NCBI RefSeq assembly: GCF_016907655.1 | Contig: NZ_JAFBCL010000001.1 | Location: forward strand, 6,234,001 to 6,298,000 | Direction of reading: 5' to 3' | DNA length: 64,000 nucleotides | From: Saccharothrix algeriensis | GTDB taxonomy: Bacteria; Actinomycetota; Actinomycetes; Mycobacteriales; Pseudonocardiaceae | Part shown: piece after piece, positions 18,039 to 26,993 of the stretch | How positions within the stretch are numbered: position 1 is the stretch's first letter | Layout of the letters: every line of letters begins with the position of its first letter | Notes under the pieces: model-generated | The model's database searches: none | Seen by the model: only the letters and a program-made list of their open reading frames with translations | Told to the model about the DNA's origin: nothing | Translations under genes and position numbers: made by a program

Positions 18039-18572
18039 GTGACCAGAACGGGCGCGGACGTGGTCCCCATCCCGGCACGACGACTTCCGCCCCAGTCGGA
18101 TGCGGAACCGACCGACCCCTCACTCGACCTGGTCAGGCACGCGTTGCAGTGCGTCCGGCAGGCGCTGGCGTCCGTGGAGCAGGTGGCGCGCACGCTGTCG
18201 GCGCCGCCGGGCGGCCCGGAGTGGGTCCCACCCCGCCCCGCCGGGTGGCCGCCGCGCGCCGCCGGGGCCGGCCGCCACGACGGCGGTGGGCACGAGCCCT
18301 GGCTGACCAACCAGGAGCGGCGCGTGCTGACGCTGGTCGCGGCCGGGCTGTCCAACCGGGAGATCGCCTGCGCCCTGGAGATAGCCGAGAAGACGGCCAA
18401 GAACTACGTGCACACGGTGCTGGTCAAGCTCGACGCCGGCAGCCGTACCGAGGCGGCGTTCACCGCCCTGTACGAGAACCTGGTCGACCCGGACGAGTGC
18501 CGCCGCGCCAGCAGGCGCACCTCGTCGGCCTCGTTCCTGGTCCCACCGCAGCGGAGCCGGTTGCTGCCCTGA
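18039..18572 (+). CDS. LuxR-type HTH protein, second copy in locus
   Basis: Start GTG 18039, preceded by GAGGAGAAG at good spacing; 177 residues. An N-terminal helix (LDLVRHALQCVRQALASVEQ) is followed by a Pro/Gly-rich linker, then a GerE-type HTH (LTNQERRVLTLVAAGLSNRE, EKTAKNYVHTVLVKLDAG) and a charged C-terminal tail. The usual recognition-helix TVKNH is TAKNY here. No sensor or receiver domain. It is encoded 134 bp upstream of the AT-ACP gene and 56 bp after the WS/DGAT gene, so it may control the second block as the 13374-13685 protein may control the first (inference). Target sites cannot be predicted from this window. Confidence 0.85.
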   Translation: MTRTGADVVPIPARRLPPQSDAEPTDPSLDLVRHALQCVRQALASVEQVARTLSAPPGGPEWVPPRPAGWPPRAAGAGRHDGGGHEPWLTNQERRVLTLVAAGLSNREIACALEIAEKTAKNYVHTVLVKLDAGSRTEAAFTALYENLVDPDECRRASRRTSSASFLVPPQRSRLLP

Positions 18573-18706
18573 CCCGGCGCGCGTGCGCCGGCGGGACCGC
18601 GGCGGGACCGCCACCGCGGCGGTCCCGCCGCGCACCGGGCCCCCGGCCGACGACGCCCCGACCCCGCGCGCGACGAGCACCCCCCGACGTGTCCCGGAGG
18701 ACATCG

Positions 18707-20284
18707 ATGAACTCCCGTACCGCCTTCCTCTTCCCCGGCCAGGGCAGCTACCTGCCCGGCCTGTTCGGCAACCTCGTCGACCACTTCCCGGTGATCGGCG
18801 AGACGCTGTCCACAGTGGACGACGTCGCCACCGGCCTGGGCCGCGAGCCCGTGTCGCCGATGCTGCTCGACGCCGACTCGCCCACCCTCCAGGAGCTGGT
18901 CGACCACGACCCGCCCGCGCTGCACCTGGCGATCTTCGCCGCGTCGGTGGCGACCGCCCGGCTGCTGGCCGAGGAGGGCGGGGTGGCGCCGGACCTGCTG
19001 CTGGGGCACAGCTTCGGCGAGCTGACCGCGCTGACCGCGGCCGGCGCGGTGTCCCTGGCCGACGGCGCGTACCTGGTGGCGCAGCGCGACGAGTCGCTGC
19101 GCGGCTCCGGCGCGCCCCGCGGCGGCCTGGTCGCCCTGGGCTGCGGCGCCCGCCGCGCGCGGGACCTGCTGGGCGCGCTGGACGAGTGGGACCTCGCCGT
19201 CGCCGCCGACAACGGGCCCGACCAGGTCGCCGTCTCCGGGCCGGACGGCGCGCTGGCCCGGCTGCAGGAGGTGGCGGGCGCCCTCGGGCTCACCGCGACC
19301 CGCCTGCGCATCCCCTACCCGTTCCACAACCGCCTGATGCTGGACGCGGCCGACGACTTCGGCGAGCGGACGGCGGACGTGCCCAAGCGCGTCCCGCGCC
19401 TGCCGGTGTACTCGTCGCTGCTGGGCCGGTACGTCGAGGACGTCGCGGACGTGGAGCGCGTGGTCCGCGGCCACCTGGTCCTGCCGGTGCTGTTCCTGGA
19501 CGCGGTCCGCGCGGTGCACGCCGACGGCGTGCGGCGCTTCGCCGAGGCCGGGCCGAAGGGCGTGCTGGTGGACCTGGTGTCCCGCGTGCTCCCGGACGTG
19601 GTGACCGCCGCGCCGCTGCGGCGGCGGACCGACCGGCGCGGGCTGCTCGCCACCGTGGAGGAGCTGCTGGAGCGCGACGACCGGCGCGCGCCGGCCCCGT
19701 CCCGCGCGGCGCGGGCGCCCGAGCCGCGGGAGGACGCGGCCCCGGCGCGGCCGGCCGGCCGGTGGCAGGAGCGGCCCGCCGCCCGGCGCGAGCAGCCGCC
19801 GGCGCCCTCCCGGTACGACGACCCGCCGACACCCGCCGGGCACGGCCGGTACGAGGACCCCCCGGCGCCCGCCGGGCGCGAGCAGGCGCCGCCCACCCGG
19901 TACGAGCGCCCGGCCGCACCCGCGCGGGGCGAGCGGCCGGCGCCCGACCGCCGGGGCCTCCCGGCCGCGCCCGACCGCCCCGAGCCGGTCCCGGCCGCCG
20001 CGGGGCCGGACCGCGACGAGGTGCTGGGCACCGTGCGCCGGCTGTACGCGGAGCTGGTGGGCTACCCGGAGGACGTGTTCGAGAGCGGCACCGACCTGGA
20101 GGCCGACCTCGGCATCGACTCCATCAAGCAGACCGAGGCGTTCGCCCGGATCACCGACCACTTCGGCATCCCCGAGTCGGCGGCGGTGGACGTGCGGCTG
20201 ACCGGCTACCCCACCGTGGACGCGGTCGCCGACCTCGTCGTGGAGCTGGCCGAGGGGCGCGAGCTGACGGGAACCGTCGCGTGA
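18707..20284 (+). CDS. acyltransferase-ACP didomain protein (PKS/FAS)
   Basis: ATG 18707 with GGAGG 7 bases upstream; 525 residues. The N-terminal 310 residues are a FabD-type acyltransferase: AFLFPGQGSYLPG opening, nucleophile Ser102 in GHSFGE, YPFHNRLM with the catalytic His. A 120-residue Pro/Arg-rich linker with RYDDPPxPAG-type repeats follows. The C-terminus is one ACP with Ser472 in LGIDSIKQ, followed by a GYPTVDAVADLV helix. The Ser-Ile-Lys motif places the carrier in the Pfa/Hgl class. The stop codon overlaps the next gene's GTG (GTGA), so the AT-ACP and the FabL-KS-CLF-KR-DH protein are translationally coupled. Together they would make a complete iterative synthase split over two chains (inference). 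Confidence 0.92.
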   Translation: MNSRTAFLFPGQGSYLPGLFGNLVDHFPVIGETLSTVDDVATGLGREPVSPMLLDADSPTLQELVDHDPPALHLAIFAASVATARLLAEEGGVAPDLLLGHSFGELTALTAAGAVSLADGAYLVAQRDESLRGSGAPRGGLVALGCGARRARDLLGALDEWDLAVAADNGPDQVAVSGPDGALARLQEVAGALGLTATRLRIPYPFHNRLMLDAADDFGERTADVPKRVPRLPVYSSLLGRYVEDVADVERVVRGHLVLPVLFLDAVRAVHADGVRRFAEAGPKGVLVDLVSRVLPDVVTAAPLRRRTDRRGLLATVEELLERDDRRAPAPSRAARAPEPREDAAPARPAGRWQERPAARREQPPAPSRYDDPPTPAGHGRYEDPPAPAGREQAPPTRYERPAAPARGERPAPDRRGLPAAPDRPEPVPAAAGPDRDEVLGTVRRLYAELVGYPEDVFESGTDLEADLGIDSIKQTEAFARITDHFGIPESAAVDVRLTGYPTVDAVADLVVELAEGRELTGTVA

Positions 20285-23200
20285 CCGGCCGGGCGGGCGC
20301 CCCGCGGGTGCCACCGGGGGAGTTCGAGGGCAAGGTCGTGCTCGTCACCGGCGGGGCCAAGCGGGTCGGGCGGGCCGTCGTGCACGAGTTCGCCGCCCTG
20401 GGCGCCCACGTGGTCGTCAACTACTTCCACTCCGAGCAGGCGGCGCACAGGACGCGCGAGGAGGTCCTCGCCGCGGGCGGCTCCTGCGAGCTGCTGCGGG
20501 CGAGCATCACCAAGCCCGACGACGTCGGCGCCATGTTCGACGCGGTGCGCGAGCGCCACGGCGCGCTGGACGTCCTGGTCAACAACGCGGCGCGCGGCGT
20601 GTTCGTGCCGACCCCGGCGCTGACCGAGCTGGACTGGCAGAAGGTCTTCGACGTCAACGTCCACGGCGCGCGCCGGTGCGCCCTGGCCGCCCTGCCGCTG
20701 CTGGCGGAGGTCGGCGGGGCGGTGGTGAACGTGTCGTCCATCGGCACGGACGTGGTGATGGAGAACTACACCGCGGTCGCGGCGAGCAAGGGCGCGCTGG
20801 AGGTCCTCAGCCGCTACCTCGCGGTGGAGTTCGCGAGCAGCGGTGTGCGGGTGAACGTCGCGTCCGCCGGCCTGCTGGACAACCCGACGGCGGAGCTGTT
20901 CCCGGGCGCGGCCGGGGTGCGCGCGCGGTCCGCGGCGTCGACCCCGCTGGGTCGGCTGGGCACGGAGGAGGAGCTGGCGCGCCTGGTCGTGGTCCTGGCC
21001 TCGCCCCGGCTGGGCTGGGTCACCGGGCGCACCCTGCTCGCCGACGGCGGGCTGTCGCTCGGCCACGCCCTGCTCCGGCCGGACCCACCGGGTGCGCGGG
21101 TGCCGGCCGCGCGCGCGGCCGACACCCGCGCACCCGCCGCTCCCGACCCGAAGCCGGCCGCGCCGGCGCGACCGGTCGGTGGCTCCGCGCCGCCGGCCGC
21201 ACCCGCGCGCACGACCGGTGGGGGCTTCGCGCCACCCACCGCGGGGCTCACCGCACCCCGCACCGCCCTTTCCCCCGAGTCCGCGGGGCTGCCCGGGGTC
21301 GCGGCGCGCCCGGGATCCGCGGCGCGCTCCGCGGCTGCGGTGCGATCCGGTCCCGCGGTGCGATCCGGTCCCGTAGTGCGGCTCGGGTCCGCGGTGCGAT
21401 CCGGGTCCGCGGGGCGGCCCGAGCCCACAGCGCGGCCCGACTCCGCGGCGCGACCCTCACCCGGCCCCGTCGCCGAGAGGTGGGAGTCCCCGCGCGCCAC
21501 CGCCCTGCTCACCTCCGCCCGAGCGGCCGACCGGCCGGAACCCGCCCGCGCCACCCGGTCCGGGGCCGCTCGCGGGGCCGACCGGCCGGAGCCCGCCCGC
21601 GCCGCCGCGCGACCCGCCCCCACCCCCGCCGGCGCCGACGACCCCGCCGGCGCCCGGACCGTCGCGGTGGTCGGCATGGGGCTGGCGCTGCCCGGCGCCG
21701 TCGACCCCGCCGAGTTCTGGGACCTGCTCGACCGCGGGGAGCCGGTGTTCGACCAACCGCGCGAGCGGTTCCGCCGGGAGGCGTTCTGGACGCCGGACGG
21801 CAGCGCGCCCGACCGCGGCTACACCTTCGCCGGCGGCTACCTCAGGCAGCCCCGCCTGCACCGCGAGGCCAAGGCGCGGTCCTGCGCGCACGACATGGCC
21901 GCCCAGTGGCTGCGGCACAGCCTGGCGCAAGCCCACGAGGACGTCGTCCGCCACCCGGGCGACCGCGTCGAGTGCTTCGTCGGCAACACCGTCGAGGGCA
22001 ACCAGCACCTGGAGGAGCGCCTGGTCGTGGAGGCGGCGCTGCACCGGCTCGTCCGGCACTGGCCGGACCCCGACGCCGACCGCGACGACCTGGCGCGGCG
22101 CCTGCGCCCGCTGCTGCTGCGGCACTACCCGCACGCGACCGGCGACGGGCGGGGCCACCTGCCGGACGGGGTCGTGCGCTCCGCCGTCACCGACCTGCTG
22201 CCGGCCGGGTCGCCCTACACGACGGTGGACACCGCGTGCTCGTCCAGCCTCTACGCCGTCGACCTGGGCGTGCGGAGCCTGCTGGCCGGCGAGTGCGACA
22301 TCGCCGTGTGCGGCGGGGTGTTCACCAACACCCCGCGGTTCTCGATCATGTTCGCCGCGCTGCGCGGGCTCAGCCGCACCGGCGCGGTGCGGGCGTTCGA
22401 CCGGGCGGCCGACGGCACGCTGTTCTCCGACGGCGCGGGCGCGGTGGTGCTCAAGACCCTGCGGCGCGCCCGGCAGGACGGCGACGAGGTGCTGGCGGTC
22501 CTGGGCGGGACGGGCGTGGCCTCCGACGGCCGGGGCAAGGCGGTCTACGCGCCCAACCGCGTCGGGCAGGAGATCGCCGTGCGCCGGGCCCGGCGGGTCA
22601 ACGCGACCCGGGCCGAGGACGTCGACTGGGTGGTCGCCCACGGCACCGGCACCCCGGTCGGCGACCGGGTGGAGCTGGGCGTGCTGGACTCGTTCGCCCC
22701 GGAGCGCGGCTACCCGTGCACGTCCAACAAGTCGCTGATCGGCCACACCGGCTGGACGGCGGGCGTGGCGTCGCTCGTCCACGCGGTGCTCGGGCTGCGC
22801 CACGACCGCGTCCCGGCGCAGCACCCGCTGGCGGAGCCGACCCCGGACGTGCGCGGGGCCCGCGTGCGCGTCCCCCCGGCCGGCCTGCCGCTGCCGCGTC
22901 CGCAGGACCGGCCGCGGGTGGTGGGCGTCTCGGCGTTCGGGTTCGGCGGCACCGACGCGCACGTGCTGGTGCAGGACGCGCCGCCGCCGGGCGCCGCGCC
23001 GCCGCTCTCGGCGCCGGAACCGGACACCGACGACGTGGTGCTGGTCGCGTGGACCGCCCACCTGCCCGGCGACCCCGGGCCCGAGCAGGTGCGGGCCCGG
23101 CTGGCGGCGGGCGCGCCACCGGCCGAGCAGCGGGTCTTCCCCTCGCCCTACCCGCCGCCGCCCGCCGAGGTCGTGCGGTTGACGCCCCGCACGGCCCAGA

Positions 23201-26200
23201 CCGTCGACCGCGCCCAGCTGATGGCGCTGACCGTGGCCGGGAAGTTCGCCCGGGAGCACGGCGCGCTCTGGGAGGCGGTCGCGGAGCGCACCGCCGTGCT
23301 GGCCGCGCACACCGGCCCGGCGAGCCTCATGGGCGTCACCGCGCTGCGCTGCTACGCCGACGACCTGCGCGCGCTGCGCCCGGAGGAGGGCGACGGGATC
23401 GAGCCCGAGGCGCTGGCCCGCGCGCTCGACGGCTGCCTGGGGCAGGTGCGCGAGGAACGGCTGCCCACCAACGAGGACACCCTGCCGGGGTCGGGGCCGA
23501 ACATCATCCCGGCCCGGCTGGCCAACGCCCTGGACCTGCACGGCCCCGCGCTCACCCTGGACACCGGCCGGTCGTCCACCCACACGGCGGTGCGCACCGC
23601 CTGCCACTACCTCGCCGACCGCGAGACCGACCTGGTGCTGGTGCTGGCGCTCAACGGCAACAGCACCGCCGAGCTGGCGGCCGTGCTCGACGTGCCCGCC
23701 GACCGCCTCGGCGAGGGCGCCTTCCTGCTGGCGCTGGCGCGCCGGCGGGACGCGGCGGCGCACGGGTGGCCGGTGCTGTGCCGGGTGACCGCCGACCCGC
23801 GCCCGGAGCGGCCCGACACCCCGCCCGCCGGGGGCGGGCCGGCCGAGCACGTCAACGGGGCGTCGGCCGCGCGGCGCGGCGCGGGTCCGAGCACCGGCGG
23901 CGCGCCCGCCCAGCACGTCGAAGGAGCTTCCGTGAACCACCGCGAGGGCGTCGGAGCAGCTTCCGCGAACCACGGCGAGCGCGTGGAGGGCGCTTCCGGC
24001 GACCACGGCGAGGGCTCCGACCGCGCGCGCACCTACCTCGCCGCGGACGGAGCGGTGGACCTGCTGTCCGCGCTGGAGGGCGGCCCGACCGGGCCGGTGA
24101 CGGTGACCGCGCCGTTCCCGGGGCCCGCCCTCACGCTGCACCCCGTGCCCGCGGGCGGCGCGGACCGGGCACCCGCCGCCGAACCGGTCGTCGCGCGGCC
24201 GGCGCGCGGTGAGCCGGCCGCGCCGGTGGCGCCCCGGCCGCCGCGCGACCCGCAGACCACCCGCCACGTCTGCCGCTGGGAGCCGCAGCCCCTGCCGCGC
24301 GTCGTGGGTGGGCGGGCCGGGCTGCCGGCCGACTGCCTGGTGCTCGCCGACGAGGTGACGGCGCGGGCCGTCGCCGGGGTGGCCGGGACGGCGGGCGCGA
24401 CCGTCGTCCCGGTGCGGCCCGGCGACGACCCCGAGGCCGTGCTGCTCCCGGCCTTCGCCGCCGGGAGGTCCTACCGCCACCTGCGCGTCCTGGCCCGGCA
24501 GCAGCACGCCGGGCCGCACGCCTCCGAGTCCGCCGACACCCTGGTGGTGCTCCAGGAGGCGGTGTTCCTGGCCGCCCAGCGCTGCCTGCGCGAGCTGGCC
24601 GACGGCGGCTCGCTCGGCGCGGCCCTGCTGGACCCGATGGAGACCGGGGCGCCGGGCGCCCACACCGGGCTGCTGTCCGGGTTCGTCAAGAGCCTGTCGT
24701 GGGAGCTGACCGCGTGCACGTGCCGGATGGTCGTCACCGACGAGCCGGCCGTGGCGGCGTGGCACGCCCTGGAGGCCGAGCCGGGGCAGCGCGGCGGGCT
24801 GCCGGTGGTCCTGCGCCGCGCCGGGACGCGCTACCGGCAGCGGCTGCACCCCGCGCCGGCCGACATCGGGGAGCTGCCGCTCTCGCCCGGCGACGTCGTG
24901 GTGGCGACCGGCGGGGCGCGGGGCATCACCGCCGCGTCCCTGGAAGGGCTGATCGAGCACGTGCCGCTGCGGGTGTGGCTGCTCGGGTCGTCCTCCCTGG
25001 CGGAGGTCCCCGACGCGCTGCTGGCCGCCGCGGACGACGAGCTGCCCGCCCACCGCGCGGAGTTCATCGCCCGGCTGCGCCGCGAGCGGGGCACGCCCGT
25101 CGCCGAGCTGAACCGGCGCTTCGAGCGGCTGCTGCACGCGCGGGAGAGCAGGCTGACCCTGGACCGGATGCGGCGGCGCTGCGGCGACGACGCGGTGCGG
25201 TACCTGACCTGCGACGTGGTCGACCCGGAGGCGGTGCGCCGCGCCGCGGCCACCGTGCTGGCCCGCGACGGGCGGGTCGACCTGCTGGTCAACGGCGCCG
25301 GCGTGCACGGCGCGGGCGACCTGGAGCGCAAGCGGCTGGCGGACTTCCGCCGCATCCGGGACGTCAAGCTGCTGGGCTACCGGCACCTCAAGCAGTCCTT
25401 CTCCGCGCCGCCGCCCCGGCTGTGGTGCAACTTCGGCTCGGCCGCCGGGCTGGTCGGCCTGCCGGGCGAGTCGGAGTACGCGGCGGCCAACGACTACCTG
25501 TCCTGCGCCGCCGAGCACCGGCGCGCCACGGGCGGGCAGGACGAGTACACGATGGCCTGGACGGTGTGGGACGAGATCGGCCTCGGCGGCGACCCCGTCG
25601 CCCAGGCCATCGTGATCCGCGCCCAGCGGCTGACCTCGATGAGCAAGGCCGAGGGCGCGGCGCACTTCGTCGCCGAGCTGGCGCAGCGGGGTCCGCGCGA
25701 GTCGGTGGTCTCGTTCCTCGGGGACAAGGAGCGCCGGTCGTTCACCCGGCAGTTCCCCGGCTGCGTCGCCGACCGGCCCGCCGACGGCGGCGGGTCCGGT
25801 CCGGCCGCCGCGCCCGGCGCCGACCGGGTCGCGGGGCGTGGGACCGCCGGCCAAGCCGCGAACGGCGGCGACCGGGCCGCGGGGCGCTACACCGCCGATC
25901 AAGCCGCGAACGGCGGCGACCGGGCCGCGGGGCGCTACACCGCCGATCAAGCGGCGAACGGCGGCAGTCGGGCCGCAGGGCGCTACACCGCCGATCACGC
26001 TGCGACCGCAGCCGATGCGGGGCGCTACACCGCCGGCCAAGCCGGGAACGGCGGTGGCCGGGCCGCGAGCGGCGGGGTGGGGACCGGGCTGCTGCCCGCC
26101 CCGGAGGAGATCACCGCGGACCGGGCCGTCTGGCGGCTGGTGCTCGACGAGCGGAACGAGGACCTGGTGCGCGGGCACCTCGTGGACGGCCGGCCCACGG

Positions 26201-26958
26201 TGCCCGGCACGGTGCTCGGCGCGATCGCGGTCGAGGCGGCGCGGGCGCTGCTGCCCGGCCACCCGGTGCGCGTGCTGCGCGACGTGTCGTTCCCCTCCTG
26301 GGTCCGGGGCGGCGACGGGGACCGGCCGGCCGAGTACCGCGTCACCGCCGCGGTGAGCCGGTCCGGGCCGGCGTCCCGCCCGGCGGTGCTGGTGCGCGTC
26401 ACCTCCGACGTCACCGCGCCGGGCGGGCGGGTGCTGCGGCGCGACCGCGAGCACTTCCGCGCCACGGCCCTGGCCGGCGCGCCCCGGCCGCAGCGCGTGG
26501 CGCCGCCGGAGCCGTGCGGCGAGCCCGTCGGCTCGCCGTACTACCACCCGCGGGCGCGGGTGCTGCTGTCCGGCCCGTTCCGCACGACGCGGGACTGGCG
26601 CGCCGACCCGTCCGGGACCTCGGCGACGTGGCGGCCCGACGCCGCCGCGCTGCCCGCCGCGCTCACGCGGCCGGCCGCGCCCGCCCTGCTGCTCGACGGC
26701 CTGGCCCGCACCCGCGCGCTGCGGCCGGCGGCGGACGGCGGGCAGCGGCTGGAGGTGCCCCGCTACATCCGGCGCGCCGAGTGGTTCACCGACGAGGGCG
26801 ACCTCGGCCTGGCCGGGCGGTACCCGGAGGGCGTCCGGCTGCGGTGGGACGCCGCGACCGGGGTGTTCACCGCGGTCGCGCGGGACGGCACGGTGCTCGC
26901 CCGGCTGCACGACGTGCAGGGCGCGCCGGTGGGCCACGTGCCCGGCGAGAGCGGTTGA
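20281..26958 (+). CDS. FabL-like reductase-KS-CLF-KR-DH fusion synthase
   Basis: GTG 20281 overlaps the AT-ACP stop by 4 bp; 2225 residues. Domains: residues 15-265, an SDR resembling the enoyl-ACP reductase FabL (VTGGAKRVG, NNAARGVFVPT, ENYTAVAASKGALEVLSRYL with Tyr-x6-Lys); a repetitive Ala/Pro/Arg linker; KS about 455-900 with Cys653 (DTACSSS), His787 (AHGTGT) and His822 (NKSLIGHTG); a KS-like chain-length-factor domain about 915-1180 where the Cys position is Arg1097 (LDTGRSS); KR about 1535-1830 (ATGGARGIT, SEYAAAND); a 48-bp repeat linker; and a double hot-dog DH 1940-2225 (GHLVDGRPTVPG; the second helix keeps Asp but has Arg for Gln). It has no AT or ACP, which the preceding gene supplies. 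An SDR fused before a KS-CLF pair is not a layout I know from characterised Pfa systems. Confidence 0.9.
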   Translation: MTGRAGAPRVPPGEFEGKVVLVTGGAKRVGRAVVHEFAALGAHVVVNYFHSEQAAHRTREEVLAAGGSCELLRASITKPDDVGAMFDAVRERHGALDVLVNNAARGVFVPTPALTELDWQKVFDVNVHGARRCALAALPLLAEVGGAVVNVSSIGTDVVMENYTAVAASKGALEVLSRYLAVEFASSGVRVNVASAGLLDNPTAELFPGAAGVRARSAASTPLGRLGTEEELARLVVVLASPRLGWVTGRTLLADGGLSLGHALLRPDPPGARVPAARAADTRAPAAPDPKPAAPARPVGGSAPPAAPARTTGGGFAPPTAGLTAPRTALSPESAGLPGVAARPGSAARSAAAVRSGPAVRSGPVVRLGSAVRSGSAGRPEPTARPDSAARPSPGPVAERWESPRATALLTSARAADRPEPARATRSGAARGADRPEPARAAARPAPTPAGADDPAGARTVAVVGMGLALPGAVDPAEFWDLLDRGEPVFDQPRERFRREAFWTPDGSAPDRGYTFAGGYLRQPRLHREAKARSCAHDMAAQWLRHSLAQAHEDVVRHPGDRVECFVGNTVEGNQHLEERLVVEAALHRLVRHWPDPDADRDDLARRLRPLLLRHYPHATGDGRGHLPDGVVRSAVTDLLPAGSPYTTVDTACSSSLYAVDLGVRSLLAGECDIAVCGGVFTNTPRFSIMFAALRGLSRTGAVRAFDRAADGTLFSDGAGAVVLKTLRRARQDGDEVLAVLGGTGVASDGRGKAVYAPNRVGQEIAVRRARRVNATRAEDVDWVVAHGTGTPVGDRVELGVLDSFAPERGYPCTSNKSLIGHTGWTAGVASLVHAVLGLRHDRVPAQHPLAEPTPDVRGARVRVPPAGLPLPRPQDRPRVVGVSAFGFGGTDAHVLVQDAPPPGAAPPLSAPEPDTDDVVLVAWTAHLPGDPGPEQVRARLAAGAPPAEQRVFPSPYPPPPAEVVRLTPRTAQTVDRAQLMALTVAGKFAREHGALWEAVAERTAVLAAHTGPASLMGVTALRCYADDLRALRPEEGDGIEPEALARALDGCLGQVREERLPTNEDTLPGSGPNIIPARLANALDLHGPALTLDTGRSSTHTAVRTACHYLADRETDLVLVLALNGNSTAELAAVLDVPADRLGEGAFLLALARRRDAAAHGWPVLCRVTADPRPERPDTPPAGGGPAEHVNGASAARRGAGPSTGGAPAQHVEGASVNHREGVGAASANHGERVEGASGDHGEGSDRARTYLAADGAVDLLSALEGGPTGPVTVTAPFPGPALTLHPVPAGGADRAPAAEPVVARPARGEPAAPVAPRPPRDPQTTRHVCRWEPQPLPRVVGGRAGLPADCLVLADEVTARAVAGVAGTAGATVVPVRPGDDPEAVLLPAFAAGRSYRHLRVLARQQHAGPHASESADTLVVLQEAVFLAAQRCLRELADGGSLGAALLDPMETGAPGAHTGLLSGFVKSLSWELTACTCRMVVTDEPAVAAWHALEAEPGQRGGLPVVLRRAGTRYRQRLHPAPADIGELPLSPGDVVVATGGARGITAASLEGLIEHVPLRVWLLGSSSLAEVPDALLAAADDELPAHRAEFIARLRRERGTPVAELNRRFERLLHARESRLTLDRMRRRCGDDAVRYLTCDVVDPEAVRRAAATVLARDGRVDLLVNGAGVHGAGDLERKRLADFRRIRDVKLLGYRHLKQSFSAPPPRLWCNFGSAAGLVGLPGESEYAAANDYLSCAAEHRRATGGQDEYTMAWTVWDEIGLGGDPVAQAIVIRAQRLTSMSKAEGAAHFVAELAQRGPRESVVSFLGDKERRSFTRQFPGCVADRPADGGGSGPAAAPGADRVAGRGTAGQAANGGDRAAGRYTADQAANGGDRAAGRYTADQAANGGSRAAGRYTADHAATAADAGRYTAGQAGNGGGRAASGGVGTGLLPAPEEITADRAVWRLVLDERNEDLVRGHLVDGRPTVPGTVLGAIAVEAARALLPGHPVRVLRDVSFPSWVRGGDGDRPAEYRVTAAVSRSGPASRPAVLVRVTSDVTAPGGRVLRRDREHFRATALAGAPRPQRVAPPEPCGEPVGSPYYHPRARVLLSGPFRTTRDWRADPSGTSATWRPDAAALPAALTRPAAPALLLDGLARTRALRPAADGGQRLEVPRYIRRAEWFTDEGDLGLAGRYPEGVRLRWDAATGVFTAVARDGTVLARLHDVQGAPVGHVPGESG
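25822..26073 (+). repeat. 48-bp tandem repeat in KR-DH linker
   Basis: About five copies of a 48-bp unit encode the 16-residue repeat GDRAAGRYTADQAANG. Copies 2 and 3 (25870-25917, 25918-25965) are nearly identical, and the last is shortened. In-frame throughout, so copy number can change without breaking the protein. Confidence 0.88.
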
Positions 26959-26993
26959 GGAGCGGACACCGATCGGGAGAGGAGGTCGACACC

